A stretch of DNA of 64,000 bases from Cypionkella psychrotolerans (GCF_001294535.1 NZ_LGIC01000006.1:62001-126000), one strand, 5' to 3'; counted from the first letter of the stretch, positions 45,892-55,988 are shown. The notes: generated by a model from the letters alone, not told the origin. Numbers and translations are program-made.

Positions 45892-46878
45892 TTAGACTGC
45901 GGGTGTGCCGCTAAATTTGGCACCCGCCCAAGTTGCCGCCCGTGTGCCCAACTCTTTGAATTTCACAGTTGCAGCCTCCAATTTGCCCCGCCAAACCGGA
46001 TCAGGCTGCTGGCCTTTGGTCACCTCGAAGAACACCTGCAACAGACACGCAATCGCAAACGGCTCAATCAGCGCCGCTTTCACCGCCCAAGCGAACAGAA
46101 TGGCAAACACAAATCCGCCCGCCGACCATGATCCGGGGATCAGATAAACCACCACAGCCGCCGGGGCCAGCATCACCAGAAACACCACGAACGACAGCCC
46201 ATAGCTGAACAGGGTCAGCCAAGCCGCATTGATCAACAAGGGCTTGGCGTTCTACGCGTAAAGCACCAAACCATCCTGCGCCGAGGCCCAAGGATCTTCG
46301 GCGCGCGTCTTGATCCCATGCGCCAAAATCACCTCATCGACCAGCCCGACCGAGACTTTCAGATAGGCGCGCACCACCCCCATCATCTGATCAACCCCGG
46401 GGATCGGTAGGATATTCAGGATGCCTTGGATCAGCCCGGTGATCACCCCGACCACGCCTTTGATCAGCCGATCCAGCGCAAAAAGCGCCGAGGCTTCGCC
46501 AAACCGCGCCTTCACCACCGCCGTCGCGTGTTCAATCTGCCCGCGCCCGCCCGGCACCTGCCCGCCCTGCATGATCTCGACCATCACCGCGATGTGGCCC
46601 GCCTTCACGATGTAAAGAATGTAGTCGCGCAGGAAAAACAGCACCCCCGCCGCCGCCGCAAAGCCAAACAACCCGCCGTAAAAGGTCGAATTGATCTGAA
46701 AATCGCCATCGCCAAACGCGCCGACACCCCAACCAATCCCCGCCCCCGTGCCCGTCGCCAGAATGAACGCTGCCGAGATGCCAAAATACACGATCACTCG
46801 GAACAGCACAAAAGGTGCTGTCTTGCGCATCAGGCCAAGCGCCTGCGTCATCGAAAAATCCCACATATCCGTCTCCAA
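45892..46878 (-). pseudogene. Membrane protein gene split by an in-frame amber codon
   Basis: A single frame of 329 codons is interrupted by TAG at 46254-46252. Before it are 208 residues with several membrane segments (SMTQALGLMRKTAPFVLFRV and FGFAAAAGVLFFLRDYILYI), ending GLVLYA. After it the same frame continues NAKPLLINAAWLTLFSYGLS for about 120 residues to a normal stop at 45892. A C-to-T change of CAG to TAG would explain this. The downstream half could start at TTG 46239, but no good ribosome binding site is seen. The family is not known to me. Confidence 0.75.
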
Positions 46879-47043
46879 ATGAACTGCCTAAAACCGGGCC
46901 AGAATTTGCCGAGCAGGCCTGCAATGCAAGGAAATTTATCGACGGCTGTTTCAAAGAAATTTTTCCGGTAAGCCCGGATCGCAACCCATGATTAACCCAT
47001 CCGCCTCCATCCTCTCCCTGCACAGCCGCAACAGGAGAATCCG

Positions 47044-47214
47044 ATGCAAAACCTCAGCCCCGCCGATGAACTCTGCGAAATCCGCGCCGCCGTCGCGCGC
47101 CTGCAGGCGCGCGAGGCCAGCCTTTGCGCCGTGTTACAACAAGCTGCGCAAAACCCATCGCGGCCTATCCCGCGCCCCGGCTGGCCGATCCGGCGCGAAG
47201 CCGCCCTGCACTAA
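47044..47214 (+). CDS. Small helical protein of unknown function
   Basis: 56 residues beginning MQNLSPADELCEIRAAVARL, with a coiled-coil-like heptad pattern and a basic, Pro-rich end. A good AGGAGA lies 5 bases before the ATG. From memory, similar short proteins with PADEL.EIRAEI..L.ARE occur in Rhodobacteraceae. The 3' end overlaps the convergent CoA ligase gene by 4 bases. Confidence 0.5.
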   Translation: MQNLSPADELCEIRAAVARLQAREASLCAVLQQAAQNPSRPIPRPGWPIRREAALH

Positions 47215-48845
47215 GCCCCGTCGCGCAGCCGGAACCGCTGGATTTTGCCAGTCTGCGTCTTCGGCAAAGCCTGCACGAACTGCACGGAACGCGGATATTT
47301 ATACGGCGCAATCACTCGTTTGACGTGATCTTGCAACGTCTTCACCATCAAAGCATCGCCCAAACGGCCCTGCGCCAGCACCACATGCGCTTCGACAATT
47401 TGGCCGCGCTCTTCATCCGCCCGCCCGATCACCGCGCACTCCAGCACATCGGGATGCGACAGCAGTGCCGCCTCTACCTCTGGCCCGGCAATGTTATAGC
47501 CCGCCGAGATAATCATATCATCCGAGCGCGCCGCAAAATGAAACCGCCCGTCCTCGTCCTGCCAAAAGCTGTCCCCGGTCAGGTTCCAGCCGTCCTTCAC
47601 GTATTTCGCCTGCCGATCATCCGCCAGATAGCGACACCCGGTCGGCCCGCGCACCGCCAGCCGCCCCACTTCGCCGCGCGGCAGTTCTGCCATATCGGGT
47701 CCCACAATCCGCGCTTCATAGCCGTTGACCGGACGCCCGGTGCAGCCCGGCCGATGATCCTCAAACCGATTGGTCAGGAAAATATGCAGCATCTCCGTGG
47801 CGCCAATGCCATCCAGCATCGGCTTACCGGTCTTCGCCATCCACTCCTCATACACCGGCGCTGGCAGCGTTTCCCCCGCGCTGACCGCCGCCCGCAGCGA
47901 CGATAAATCCGCCCCCTCCGCCATCGCCTTCAGCATCACCCGATACGCCGTCGGAGCCGTAAAACACACCGTCGCCTTATGGGTCTGGATCAACTCAATC
48001 ATATTGCCGGGCGTCGCCTGCTCCAACAACGCTGCCGCCGCGCCAAACCGCAACGGAAACACCGCGAGCCCCCCCAGACCAAAGGTGAACGCCAACGGCG
48101 GCGAGCCTACAAACACATCCTCGGGCACGACATTCAGCACTTCCTTCGCGTAGCCATCCGCAATAATCAGAATATCGCGGTGAAACGCCATCGCGCCCTT
48201 CGGCTCGCCAGTCGTTCCCGAGGTAAACCCGATCAGCGCCACATCATCGCGCCCCACCGGCGGCGGGTTAAACCGCACCGATTTCGACAAAGCCGCGCGA
48301 TCCAGTTCCGCGTCATGGTTCGCCGTGCCATCAAACCCCACCACGGTTTTCAGAAAGCGCGAGGTCTTGGCGCAAGTCACCAATTCCTCCATCAACCGCG
48401 TGTCGCACAGGGCCAAAGCGATCTCAGCCTTATCGACAATCTGCGCAAGCTCCCCAGCTCGCAGCATCGGCATGGTGTTGACCACCACCGCCCCGGCCTT
48501 GGTCGCGGCCAACCAGCACGCCACCATCGCTGGGTTATTGGCAGATCGAATAAGCACACGATTACCGGGTCTTACGTCGTAATCCTCAACCAACACATGA
48601 GCCAGGCGGTTCGACCAATCGGTCAGTTCTTTATAGGTGCGTTGCCGCCCGTTGCCGATCAACGCCGTGTTGTCCCCAAAGCCCTTTTCGACCATTTTAT
48701 CGGTCAACTCGACAGCAGCATTCAGATATTCGGGGTAGTCAAAACCTTCCAACAGAAACTCGGGCTGCTGATCGAGGCGCGGCAGACGATCCCGCGTGAA
48801 CGTATCGCTATGTCCTGACGGCCCGAGTTTTGAGTGTTCGGACAT
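47211..48845 (-). CDS. 2-aminobenzoate-CoA ligase (benzoate-CoA ligase family)
   Basis: 544-residue AMP-forming acyl-CoA synthetase that would activate anthranilate to 2-aminobenzoyl-CoA. Core motifs are FTSGTTGEPKGAMAFHRDIL, the acyl-site GIGATEMLHIFL, LTGDSFWQDEDGRFHFAARS and the C-terminal lysine in PKTQTGKIQRFRLR. Family membership is clear from sequence; the anthranilate substrate is inferred from the cluster. The ATG at 48845 follows GGAGGG by 6 bases and overlaps the RidA stop. It is the last gene of the eight-gene operon. Confidence 0.88.
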   Translation of the reverse strand: MSEHSKLGPSGHSDTFTRDRLPRLDQQPEFLLEGFDYPEYLNAAVELTDKMVEKGFGDNTALIGNGRQRTYKELTDWSNRLAHVLVEDYDVRPGNRVLIRSANNPAMVACWLAATKAGAVVVNTMPMLRAGELAQIVDKAEIALALCDTRLMEELVTCAKTSRFLKTVVGFDGTANHDAELDRAALSKSVRFNPPPVGRDDVALIGFTSGTTGEPKGAMAFHRDILIIADGYAKEVLNVVPEDVFVGSPPLAFTFGLGGLAVFPLRFGAAAALLEQATPGNMIELIQTHKATVCFTAPTAYRVMLKAMAEGADLSSLRAAVSAGETLPAPVYEEWMAKTGKPMLDGIGATEMLHIFLTNRFEDHRPGCTGRPVNGYEARIVGPDMAELPRGEVGRLAVRGPTGCRYLADDRQAKYVKDGWNLTGDSFWQDEDGRFHFAARSDDMIISAGYNIAGPEVEAALLSHPDVLECAVIGRADEERGQIVEAHVVLAQGRLGDALMVKTLQDHVKRVIAPYKYPRSVQFVQALPKTQTGKIQRFRLRDGA

Positions 48846-49249
48846 CACATACCCTCCGGGATAACGGCGGTCGCCTCAATCTCAACTTTCGCGCGATCCT
48901 CGACCAAAGCCACCACCTGCACCAGCGCCATCGCCGGATAGTGCCGCCCGATCACGTCTTTATAGACCGCGCCCAAGCCCTTCAGGTTGCTGAGATATTC
49001 ATTCTTGTCGGTGACATACCAGGTCAAACGTACAAGATGCTCTGGCTTGGCCCCGGCACAGGCCAGCACCTCAGCAATGCCCCGCAAAGCCGCTTCAACC
49101 TGGCCTACGAAATCATCGGTTTCAAACTCTTGATCCGCGTTCCAACCGATCAGCCCGCCAGTGAACACCATCCGCCCCGAGGCGGCCATGCCATTGGCAT
49201 AGCCCCGCGCCGGCTTCCAGTTTTTCGGGTGCAACACCTCATGACTCAT
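48845..49249 (-). CDS. RidA/YjgF family enamine/imine deaminase
   Basis: 134-residue RidA-type protein. The family region RGYANGMAASGRMVFTGGLI and the C-terminal YPAMALVQVVAL and EDRAKVEIEATAVIP are clear. RidA hydrolyses reactive enamines and imines. In this cluster the dearomatised product of 2-aminobenzoyl-CoA is an enamine, so a pathway deamination role is a good inference. The ATG at 49249 overlaps the thioesterase stop by 4 bases. Confidence 0.92.
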   Translation of the reverse strand: MSHEVLHPKNWKPARGYANGMAASGRMVFTGGLIGWNADQEFETDDFVGQVEAALRGIAEVLACAGAKPEHLVRLTWYVTDKNEYLSNLKGLGAVYKDVIGRHYPAMALVQVVALVEDRAKVEIEATAVIPEGM

Positions 49250-49656
49250 GCCGCGTCCTCCATATATGCCACCAGCCGCGCCCGCATCGCGTCGGGCCAA
49301 GTCGCCGATTTCATGCCGTCAATCCACACCAAAGTCAGCGCCACCCGCAGCCGCAATTCCGCGCCCATATGGCCCTCGATCATAAGGCTGATCGAAGATC
49401 GCCCCAACTTCTCAATCCCAAGCGAAAACAACACCTTATCGCCCAGACGCGAGGGTGCGACAAACTCCGCCGCAAGCGCCACAGTTGGCACGCCATTATC
49501 CGCCCCCCGATGCATCGAGGCAAAACTGCGCCCGACCACATCGTTGAAAAAGTTCTCAACGACCGAGTTGGTCATCTCAAAATAGCGCGGATAAAACACG
49601 ATCCCGGCCGGGTCGCAGTGGTTGAACTCAATCTGAATTTCGCGGGTGTATGTCAT
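49246..49656 (-). CDS. Acyl-CoA thioesterase (4-hydroxybenzoyl-CoA thioesterase-like)
   Basis: 136-residue hot-dog-fold protein with the catalytic-loop motif [18 protein letters not shown] near residues 11-28. The usual Asp in this position is present. It would release stalled or toxic aryl- or acyl-CoA esters formed in the pathway. It overlaps its neighbours on both sides by 4 bases in the operon. Confidence 0.9.
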   Translation of the reverse strand: MTYTREIQIEFNHCDPAGIVFYPRYFEMTNSVVENFFNDVVGRSFASMHRGADNGVPTVALAAEFVAPSRLGDKVLFSLGIEKLGRSSISLMIEGHMGAELRLRVALTLVWIDGMKSATWPDAMRARLVAYMEDAA

Positions 49657-50789
49657 CCCAAAATACTCCGCGCGATCACGATGCGCTGCACATCTGACGC
49701 GCCCTCATAAATCCGCAACGCCCTGATTTCGCGGTACAAAGCCTCCACCGCGAAACCATGCCGCACGCCGTCGCCACCATGCAGTTGCACCGCCATGTCG
49801 ATGACTTTTTGCGCTGCTTCGGTGGCATACAGCTTGGCCATCGCGGCTTCCCTGCTGACCCGCGCCGCGCCCTGATCCTTCACCCAAGCCGCCCGGTAAA
49901 TCAGCAAGGCACTGGCATCCACCTGCAACGCCATATCCGCCAAATGCCCCTGCACCATCTGCAACTCGCTCAAGGCGCTGCCCTGAATCCGCCGCGATTG
50001 CACCCGTGCCAAAGCCTCATCCAGCGCCCTGCGTGCAAAGCCCAAAGCCGCCGCGCCAACGGTGGAGCGGAACACATCGAGCACCGACATCGCGATCTTA
50101 AAGCCATCCCCCGCCCGCCCAATCAGCGCGGTTTCCGGCAACATCACATCGCGCAACGCCAGATGCGCCAAGGGATGCGGTGCGATCACCTCAATCCGCT
50201 CCACCACAGACAGCCCCGGCGTATCCGCAGGCAGCAAAAACGCCGATAACCCCTTCGCCCCCGGAGCCTCGCCCGTGCGCGCGATGATCACATAAACATC
50301 GGCAATCCCGCCGTTCGAGATATAGGTTTTCTCGCCGTTCAGCACCCAACCCTGCGGCCCCAGAACCGCAGTGGTGGAGGTCGCCGCCACATCCGACCCC
50401 GACGCAGGCTCGGTCAAAGCAAAGCCCGAAATCGCCGTCCCCGCCCGCGTCCGCACCAGCCATTCGCGCTGTAAGTCCGAGCCGAACAGCGACACCGCCC
50501 CCATGCCAAGTCCCTGCATCGCGAAGGTAAAATCTGCCAGCCCATCATGCCGCGCCAAAGTCTCGCGGATCAGGCACAGGCTCCGCACGTCCAGCTTTTC
50601 GCCTAGCGCAGCCCCCGAGTGCTGCAACCATCCGCCCGCCCCCAGCATCGCCACCAGCCCCCGGCAAGCCGCATCGACATCGCCATGATCGACGGGCAGA
50701 TGCGCCCCTGCCCAAGCCTCCAAAGCCACCACCAACGCCCGGTGGCGGTCTTCAAAAAACGGCCAGCTTAGGAAACTCTGATCCGACAT
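49653..50789 (-). CDS. Acyl-CoA dehydrogenase
   Basis: 378-residue FAD enzyme that introduces an alpha-beta double bond in an acyl-CoA. The family signatures [18 protein letters not shown] and [20 protein letters not shown] are present. In the cluster it probably acts on ring-opened acyl-CoA intermediates. It overlaps the thioesterase gene by 4 bases; the 66-bp gap before it is the only sizeable one in the operon and holds a repeat copy. Confidence 0.92.
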   Translation of the reverse strand: MSDQSFLSWPFFEDRHRALVVALEAWAGAHLPVDHGDVDAACRGLVAMLGAGGWLQHSGAALGEKLDVRSLCLIRETLARHDGLADFTFAMQGLGMGAVSLFGSDLQREWLVRTRAGTAISGFALTEPASGSDVAATSTTAVLGPQGWVLNGEKTYISNGGIADVYVIIARTGEAPGAKGLSAFLLPADTPGLSVVERIEVIAPHPLAHLALRDVMLPETALIGRAGDGFKIAMSVLDVFRSTVGAAALGFARRALDEALARVQSRRIQGSALSELQMVQGHLADMALQVDASALLIYRAAWVKDQGAARVSREAAMAKLYATEAAQKVIDMAVQLHGGDGVRHGFAVEALYREIRALRIYEGASDVQRIVIARSILG

Positions 50790-50791
50790 AG

Positions 50792-50841
50792 CTCATCCTC
50801 TGCGCTCAAATATCCCGGGGTCCGGGGCAGCGCCCCGGGGC
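50792..50841. repeat. Dispersed repeat, subtype with CCGGGGC hairpin, inside the operon
   Basis: TCATCCTCTGCGCTCAAATA followed by TCCCGGGGT and CCGGGGCAGCGCCCCGG. It is the same subtype as at 11276-11327 and lies between the enoyl-CoA hydratase stop and the acyl-CoA dehydrogenase start. Confidence 0.75.
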
Positions 50842-50855
50842 TTGCAGCAAGCGCC

Positions 50856-51665
50856 TTAATTCCCCGCGAAAACCGGCTTTTCCTTAGCTACAAACGCTCG
50901 ATAAGCGCGCTCAAAATCTTTCGTCTGCATACAGATCGCCTGCGCCTGCGCTTCCGCTTCTATCGCCGCCAGCAGCCCCATATCCCATTCCTGCAGCAGT
51001 TGCGTCTTGGTCACGCCATGCGCAAAGCACGGTCCCGCCGCCAAGCGCCGCGCCAGAACCAGCGCCTCGGCTTCCAACGCATCCGCCCCGTGCAAAGCGT
51101 TCCAGAACCCCCAGCGTTCACCCTCGGCAGCCGTCATCACCCGGCCAGTATAGAGCAATTCCGCCGCCCGCCCCTGCCCGATGATCCGTGGCAGCATCGC
51201 ACAAGCCCCCATATCGCAGCCCGCCAGTCCCACCCGGGTGAACAGGAATGCGCATTTCGCTTCCGGCGTCGCCAGCCGCAGATCAGCCGCCATCGCAAGG
51301 ATCGCCCCCGCTCCGACAGCCACGCCATCCACCGCCGCAATCACCGGTTTCCCGCAGGAAATCATCGCCTTAACCAGATCCCCGGTCATCCGGGTGAACG
51401 CCAGCAAGTCTTTCATCGGCAGCCCGATCAGCGGCCCGATGATGTCATGCACATCGCCGCCCGAGCAGAAATTGCCGCCATTGGACGCGAAAACCACCAC
51501 ATCGACATCCTCCGCATAAACCAGATCGCGGAACAGATCGCGCAACTCGGCATAGCTCTCAAACGTCAAAGGGTTCTTGCGCTCGGGCCGGTTCAGCCGC
51601 AGCACCGCCACCCGGTCGGTGACTTCCCACAGAAAATGCGCAGGCTTAAAATCCGCCAGTTTCAT
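50856..51665 (-). CDS. Enoyl-CoA hydratase family protein
   Basis: 269-residue crotonase-fold protein. The oxyanion-hole parts are [14 protein letters not shown] and [20 protein letters not shown], followed by [15 protein letters not shown]. It could hydrate an enoyl-CoA or catalyse a ring-opening C-C hydrolysis, as related enzymes do. The ATG overlaps the MarR stop by 4 bases. Confidence 0.92.
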   Translation of the reverse strand: MKLADFKPAHFLWEVTDRVAVLRLNRPERKNPLTFESYAELRDLFRDLVYAEDVDVVVFASNGGNFCSGGDVHDIIGPLIGLPMKDLLAFTRMTGDLVKAMISCGKPVIAAVDGVAVGAGAILAMAADLRLATPEAKCAFLFTRVGLAGCDMGACAMLPRIIGQGRAAELLYTGRVMTAAEGERWGFWNALHGADALEAEALVLARRLAAGPCFAHGVTKTQLLQEWDMGLLAAIEAEAQAQAICMQTKDFERAYRAFVAKEKPVFAGN

Positions 51666-52093
51666 GCCTTAGCCATCCTTTTCAAAATCTCGGTCAGCGC
51701 GTCCAAATCCGCCTCGGTCAGCCCAGAAAACATCCGATCCACCGCGCGCTCATGATCCGCCGCCAACCCCTCAAAATCCGCCAAACCGCGTGGCGTCAGC
51801 GCCACAAACACCGTGCGGCGGTCCTGATCGCTTTGGGTCCGCAGAACGAGGCCGTCTTTTTCCAGCCGGTCCACCACCGCCGTCGCATTGCCATTCGAGA
51901 CCAGCAGCATCCGCGACAATTCACTCATCGTCACACCATCGCGCCGCCGATACAGCGCCGCCAGCACGTCAAAACGCGGCAACGTGGTGTCGTGCTTCAC
52001 CCGCAAAAACTCGCGCAGATGCGACTCCGAGGCCCGAGTCACCCCCAGCATCCGGATCCACATCTTCAGACGGCGTTTCGACAACTCGCTCAC
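51662..52093 (-). CDS. MarR-family transcriptional regulator
   Basis: 143-residue winged helix-turn-helix protein. The recognition part is [20 protein letters not shown] and the wing [19 protein letters not shown]. Members that control aromatic-acid pathways often bind aryl-CoA and dissociate from palindromic operators. It is encoded within the operon it probably controls, overlapping both neighbours. The best candidate site is the palindrome at 55172-55189, with a second at 27954-27969 before kynU. Confidence 0.93.
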   Translation of the reverse strand: MSELSKRRLKMWIRMLGVTRASESHLREFLRVKHDTTLPRFDVLAALYRRRDGVTMSELSRMLLVSNGNATAVVDRLEKDGLVLRTQSDQDRRTVFVALTPRGLADFEGLAADHERAVDRMFSGLTEADLDALTEILKRMAKA

Positions 52094-52845
52094 AATTCGC
52101 CCCCCGCAATGGTTAACGCCTGCCCGTTCACGCCCTCCGACCCCGCCCCACAGAGAAACAACGCCATCGCCGTGACTTCCGAGGGCGCAATCAGCCGCCC
52201 CTGCGGGTTCATTCCGGCCAAAACCGCCCGCGACTCGACCAAGGTTTTCCCGGTCTTCTCGGCAATCACCTCAACCGAGTGATCCGTCATCGGCGTATCC
52301 AGAAAACCCGGACAGATCGCATTCACCGTCACCGGGCGCTTGGCGATTTCCAAAGCCAAAGACCGCGTCAACCCAACCACCCCATGCTTTGCCGCCGCAT
52401 AGGGCGCGACCTTGGCATAGCCCTTCAACCCTGCCGTTGAGGCCACCGAGATCAACCGCCCCCAGCCCGGCATCTGGTTCAAACCATCGCGCAGGGTCAA
52501 AAATACCCCCGTTAGATTGACCGCCAGCATCGCGTTCCACTGGGCAAGCGAGGTCTTCGCCATCACCGTCGAATCCGCGGCCCCGGCATTGGCGATCACC
52601 ACATCACAAGGCCCAGCAGCGGCGAACATCGCCCGAACCGAGGCTTCATCCGTCACATCCGCCTGCACCGCGCGGATCCCCGGCACCTGTGCAACAACCG
52701 CCTGCAACGCCTCCAGCCTGCGCCCGGCGATCACCACCTCGGCCCCGGCTTGCGCAAAGCCCAAAGCAAGATTTTCCCCCGCACCGGAACCGCCGCCGGT
52801 GATCAGAACGCGTTTGCCTGCAAGAGTCATACCCGGCCCACTCAT
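52090..52845 (-). CDS. SDR-family oxidoreductase
   Basis: 251-residue short-chain dehydrogenase. The cofactor motif [20 protein letters not shown] is near residues 13-32, the NAG-type motif is [10 protein letters not shown], and the catalytic [11 protein letters not shown] follows a Ser in [10 protein letters not shown]. It probably oxidises or reduces a hydroxy/keto group of a pathway intermediate. The ATG overlaps the stop of the monooxygenase/reductase gene as ATGA. Confidence 0.92.
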   Translation of the reverse strand: MSGPGMTLAGKRVLITGGGSGAGENLALGFAQAGAEVVIAGRRLEALQAVVAQVPGIRAVQADVTDEASVRAMFAAAGPCDVVIANAGAADSTVMAKTSLAQWNAMLAVNLTGVFLTLRDGLNQMPGWGRLISVASTAGLKGYAKVAPYAAAKHGVVGLTRSLALEIAKRPVTVNAICPGFLDTPMTDHSVEVIAEKTGKTLVESRAVLAGMNPQGRLIAPSEVTAMALFLCGAGSEGVNGQALTIAGGEL

Positions 52846-55124
52846 ACCCGGATCACGCCTTCCGATTTCTGCACCAACCGCCGGGCCTGATCACGCCCGG
52901 CAAGGTAGGGCTTCGGCCATTCCGTGCCGCTATCGCCCAGCGCCACCGACTGATGCAGTGTCCAATAGGGGTCCGCCAGATGTGCCCGCGCGAGGCAGAC
53001 CAAATCCGCCCGCCCTGCCAACAAGATCTGGTTCACCTGATCGGCCTCGGTGATATTGCCCACCGCCATCGTCGCCAATCCGGCCTCATTCTTGATCCGG
53101 TCCGAGAACGGCGTCTGGAACATCCGGCCATACACAGGCTTGGCATCCGTCGAGGTCTGCCCCGCCGATACGTCAATAATATCAGCGCCTTCCGCAGCAA
53201 ACATCTGTGCAATCTGCACCGCCTCGACAGGCGTCACGCCGCCTTCCGCCCAGTCATGCGCAGAAATCCGCACCGACATCGGCTTATGCCCCGGCCAATA
53301 GCGTCGCATCTCGCGGAACACTTCCAGCGGATAACGCATCCGGTTTTCCAAGCTGCCGCCGTATTCATCTTCCCGCATATTCGACAATGGCGAGATGAAG
53401 GACGAGATCAAATACCCATGCGCTGCATGCAGCTCGATCATGTCGAAATCCGCGCCCTCGGCCATTTCCGTGGCCTTGATGAACTGACGCAACACCGCGT
53501 CCATATCGTCACGGTCCATCGCCTTCGGCACCTGATTGCCCGCCTGCCACGGGATCGCCGAAGCCGACAGCAGCGGCCAATTGCCCGACACCAACGGTGC
53601 ATCCGCATCCGCCCAGCCAACTTGCGTCGAGCCTTTGCGGCCCGAATGGCCAATCTGGCAGCAGGTCTTGGCCTTCGTCTCGGCATGGATGAAATCGTTG
53701 ATCTTCTTCCAAGCCAGTTCATGCTTCGGCGTATAAAGCCCGGTGCAGCCCGGCGTGATCCGGCCATGCGCCGACACACAGGTCATCTCGGTATAAACCA
53801 GCCCAGCGCCGCCCTTGGCGCGTTCGGCGTAATGGACAAAATGCCAATCGGTCGGAACACCTTCGACCGCGCGATACTGCGCCATCGGCGACACCACCAC
53901 GCGGTTTTCCAGCGTCATGCCGCGCAACTGAAACGGCGTGAACATCGGCGTGCGCCCCGGCGCGCCACCATATTGCGCCGCAAACCAATCCTCGGCAGAA
54001 CGCAGCCAAGCCGGATCGCGCATCCGCAGGTTCTCATGGCTGATCCGTTGCGAACGGGTCAGCAGCGAATAGGCAAACTGCGGCGCGGGCATGTCCAGGT
54101 AACGCTCGACCTCTTCAAACCACTCCAGCGAATTGCGCGCCGCCGATTGCAGCCGCAACACTTCCACGCGGCGCTCTGCCTGATAGCGCTCAAACGCCGC
54201 CTGCATCGTCGATTCCGAGTGCAGGTATTCCGCCAAAGCAATCGCACTATCAAACGCCAAACGGCTGCCGGATCCAATCGAGAAATGCCCCGTCGCCGCC
54301 GCATCCCCCATCAGCACCACGTTTTCATGATACCACTGCTGGCAAATCACCCGCGGGAACTGCATCCACACCGCCGAGCCGCGCAAATGCGCTGCATTCG
54401 ACATCAGATCATGGCCGCCCAAATGCCGTTCAAAGATCTTGCGGCAAGTCTCAACGGTTTCCTCTTTGGTCATCGTCTCAAAGCCCCACAGCTCCCATGT
54501 GTCGGGATGGCATTCGACGATGAAGGTCGCGGTATCCTTGTCAAACTGGTAGACATGCGCCCAAACCCAGCCGTATTCGGTCTTCTCGAAGATGAAACTA
54601 AAGGCGTCGTCGAACTTGGCATGGGTGCCAAGCCAAACGAACTTGCACTTGCGCACATCAATATCCGGCTTGAACACATCCGCATATTCGCGGCGCACGA
54701 GACTGTTGATGCCATCCGTCGCCACCACCAGATCATAGTCTTTGCGGTATTCTTCGGCTGACTTGAACTCGGCCTCAAACCGCAGATCGACGCCCAACTC
54801 CCGCGCCCGCGCTTGCAGCAAGACCAGTAGCGCTTTCCGCCCGATCCCGGCAAAGCCATGCCCACCCGAAACCGTGCGCACGCCATTATGCACCACCGCA
54901 ATGTCGTCCCAATAGGCGAACTGGCTGCGGATCGCTTCGGTGCTGACCGGATCATTCTTCGCCATCCGCCCCAGCGCGTCATCCGACAGCACCACGCCCC
55001 AACCGAAGGTGTCATTGGCCTTGTTGCGCTCCATCACCACAACCTCGTGGCTGGCATCGCGCAGCTTCATCGAGATCGCGAAATACAAGCCCGCCGGACC
55101 ACCGCCCAAACACAGAACCTTCAT
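52842..55124 (-). CDS. 2-aminobenzoyl-CoA monooxygenase/reductase (two-domain flavoprotein)
   Basis: 760-residue fusion. Residues 1-385 form an FAD aromatic hydroxylase related to salicylyl-CoA 5-hydroxylase ([15 protein letters not shown] at 7-21, [29 protein letters not shown]). Residues about 395-750 form an old-yellow-enzyme-type FMN reductase ([50 protein letters not shown]). This arrangement is that of the Azoarcus enzyme that hydroxylates and then reduces 2-aminobenzoyl-CoA, destroying aromaticity without ring oxygenation. GGAGGGG precedes the ATG. It is the first gene of the eight-gene minus operon, 48 bp from the palindromic operator. Confidence 0.9.
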   Translation of the reverse strand: MKVLCLGGGPAGLYFAISMKLRDASHEVVVMERNKANDTFGWGVVLSDDALGRMAKNDPVSTEAIRSQFAYWDDIAVVHNGVRTVSGGHGFAGIGRKALLVLLQARARELGVDLRFEAEFKSAEEYRKDYDLVVATDGINSLVRREYADVFKPDIDVRKCKFVWLGTHAKFDDAFSFIFEKTEYGWVWAHVYQFDKDTATFIVECHPDTWELWGFETMTKEETVETCRKIFERHLGGHDLMSNAAHLRGSAVWMQFPRVICQQWYHENVVLMGDAAATGHFSIGSGSRLAFDSAIALAEYLHSESTMQAAFERYQAERRVEVLRLQSAARNSLEWFEEVERYLDMPAPQFAYSLLTRSQRISHENLRMRDPAWLRSAEDWFAAQYGGAPGRTPMFTPFQLRGMTLENRVVVSPMAQYRAVEGVPTDWHFVHYAERAKGGAGLVYTEMTCVSAHGRITPGCTGLYTPKHELAWKKINDFIHAETKAKTCCQIGHSGRKGSTQVGWADADAPLVSGNWPLLSASAIPWQAGNQVPKAMDRDDMDAVLRQFIKATEMAEGADFDMIELHAAHGYLISSFISPLSNMREDEYGGSLENRMRYPLEVFREMRRYWPGHKPMSVRISAHDWAEGGVTPVEAVQIAQMFAAEGADIIDVSAGQTSTDAKPVYGRMFQTPFSDRIKNEAGLATMAVGNITEADQVNQILLAGRADLVCLARAHLADPYWTLHQSVALGDSGTEWPKPYLAGRDQARRLVQKSEGVIRV

Positions 55125-55171
55125 GGCAACCCCTCCAATGCGTTTGGTTTAGCCTGCCACCAGACCAAAAC

Positions 55172-55189
55172 AATTTCAAGCTTGAAATT
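55172..55189. promoter_or_regulatory. Palindromic operator AATTTCAAGCTTGAAATT in the divergent promoter
   Basis: Perfect 18-bp palindrome, with a third half-site CTTGAAATTTT at 55195-55205. Its core is identical to the kynU site at 27954-27969. On both strands the outer part supplies TTGAAA, a possible -35 element for each divergent operon. It is the likely target of the MarR regulator encoded at 51662-52093. Confidence 0.78.
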
Positions 55190-55195
55190 TCTCGC

Positions 55196-55223
55196 TTGAA
55201 ATTTTCCGCCCACCCCGCATAGT
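55196..55223 (+). promoter_or_regulatory. Candidate promoter giving a leaderless transcript
   Basis: TTGAAA (55196-55201), 16 bases, then CATAGT (55218-55223). Transcription would start about 7 bases further on, at or next to the ATG at 55230, which has no ribosome binding site. Confidence 0.4.
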
Positions 55224-55229
55224 GCAGTG

Positions 55230-55988
55230 ATGGAAAACCTGATCGTCACCCAGCACCCATTCTGGCTGCACATCGCGCTGAACCGCCCCGCGGCGAAGAA
55301 CGCGCTGAACACCGCGACGCTTGCGGCTTTGGCCCACGCGCTGACCCAAGCCGCCACCGACCCCAATATCCGCGCCGTCCTCCTCTCCGGCACCGAAGGT
55401 AATTTCGCCGCAGGGGCAGATATCACCGAGATCGAATCCAAAACCACGCTTGAGGCCGCAACCGACCCCCGCAAAGCCCATTGGGCCACCATCCGCGCCT
55501 TCCCAAAACCGCTGATCGCCGCCATTGACGGCTTCGCCTTGGGCGGAGGCTTAGAACTCGCCCTGATGGCTGACCTAATCGTCCTCGGCGAGACCGCCAA
55601 ACTCGGCCTGCCCGAAACCAACCTCGGCCTAATCCCCGGCGCAGGCGGCACCCAGCGCCTGCTCGCCCTGATAGGTCGCGCCCGCGCCTCCCGCATGATC
55701 CTGACGGGTGAGATCATCGACGCCCAAACCGCCCACCAATGGGGCATCGCCGCCTATCTCGCTACAGGTTCCGCCCTGCCGGATGCCACCACCCTCGCCA
55801 GCAAAATTGCCCTCCGCGCGCCCCTCGCGCTGCAAGCCGCCAAAGCCGCGCTCATAGCAGGCGACGAAGCCCCCCGCGCCTTCGCGCTGGAACGCGCCAA
55901 CTTCGAGTCCCTAATGGATACCACCGACAAGGCCGAAGGCATCTGCGCCTTCCGCGACAAACGCAAACCCAGTTTCACAGGCGCATGA
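55230..55988 (+). CDS. Enoyl-CoA hydratase family protein, second copy
   Basis: 252-residue crotonase-fold protein. It has AALRPAAK-like N-terminal sequence (LNRPAAKNALNTATLAALAH), the oxyanion region GTEGNFAAGADITEIES, AIDGFALGGGLELALMADLI and the catalytic-Glu region GLPETNLGLIPGAGGTQRL, as in true hydratases. It is distinct from the hydratase at 50856. The ATG at 55230 lacks an upstream AGG-type site. It opens the plus-strand operon and overlaps the next gene by 4 bases. Confidence 0.93.
   Translation: MENLIVTQHPFWLHIALNRPAAKNALNTATLAALAHALTQAATDPNIRAVLLSGTEGNFAAGADITEIESKTTLEAATDPRKAHWATIRAFPKPLIAAIDGFALGGGLELALMADLIVLGETAKLGLPETNLGLIPGAGGTQRLLALIGRARASRMILTGEIIDAQTAHQWGIAAYLATGSALPDATTLASKIALRAPLALQAAKAALIAGDEAPRAFALERANFESLMDTTDKAEGICAFRDKRKPSFTGA

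Noticed and set aside
52953-54761. 602-codon open frame on plus, antisense to the monooxygenase/reductase gene
   Set aside because: His/Arg-rich mirror of a high-GC gene with no recognisable domain. The minus-strand gene fully explains the region.
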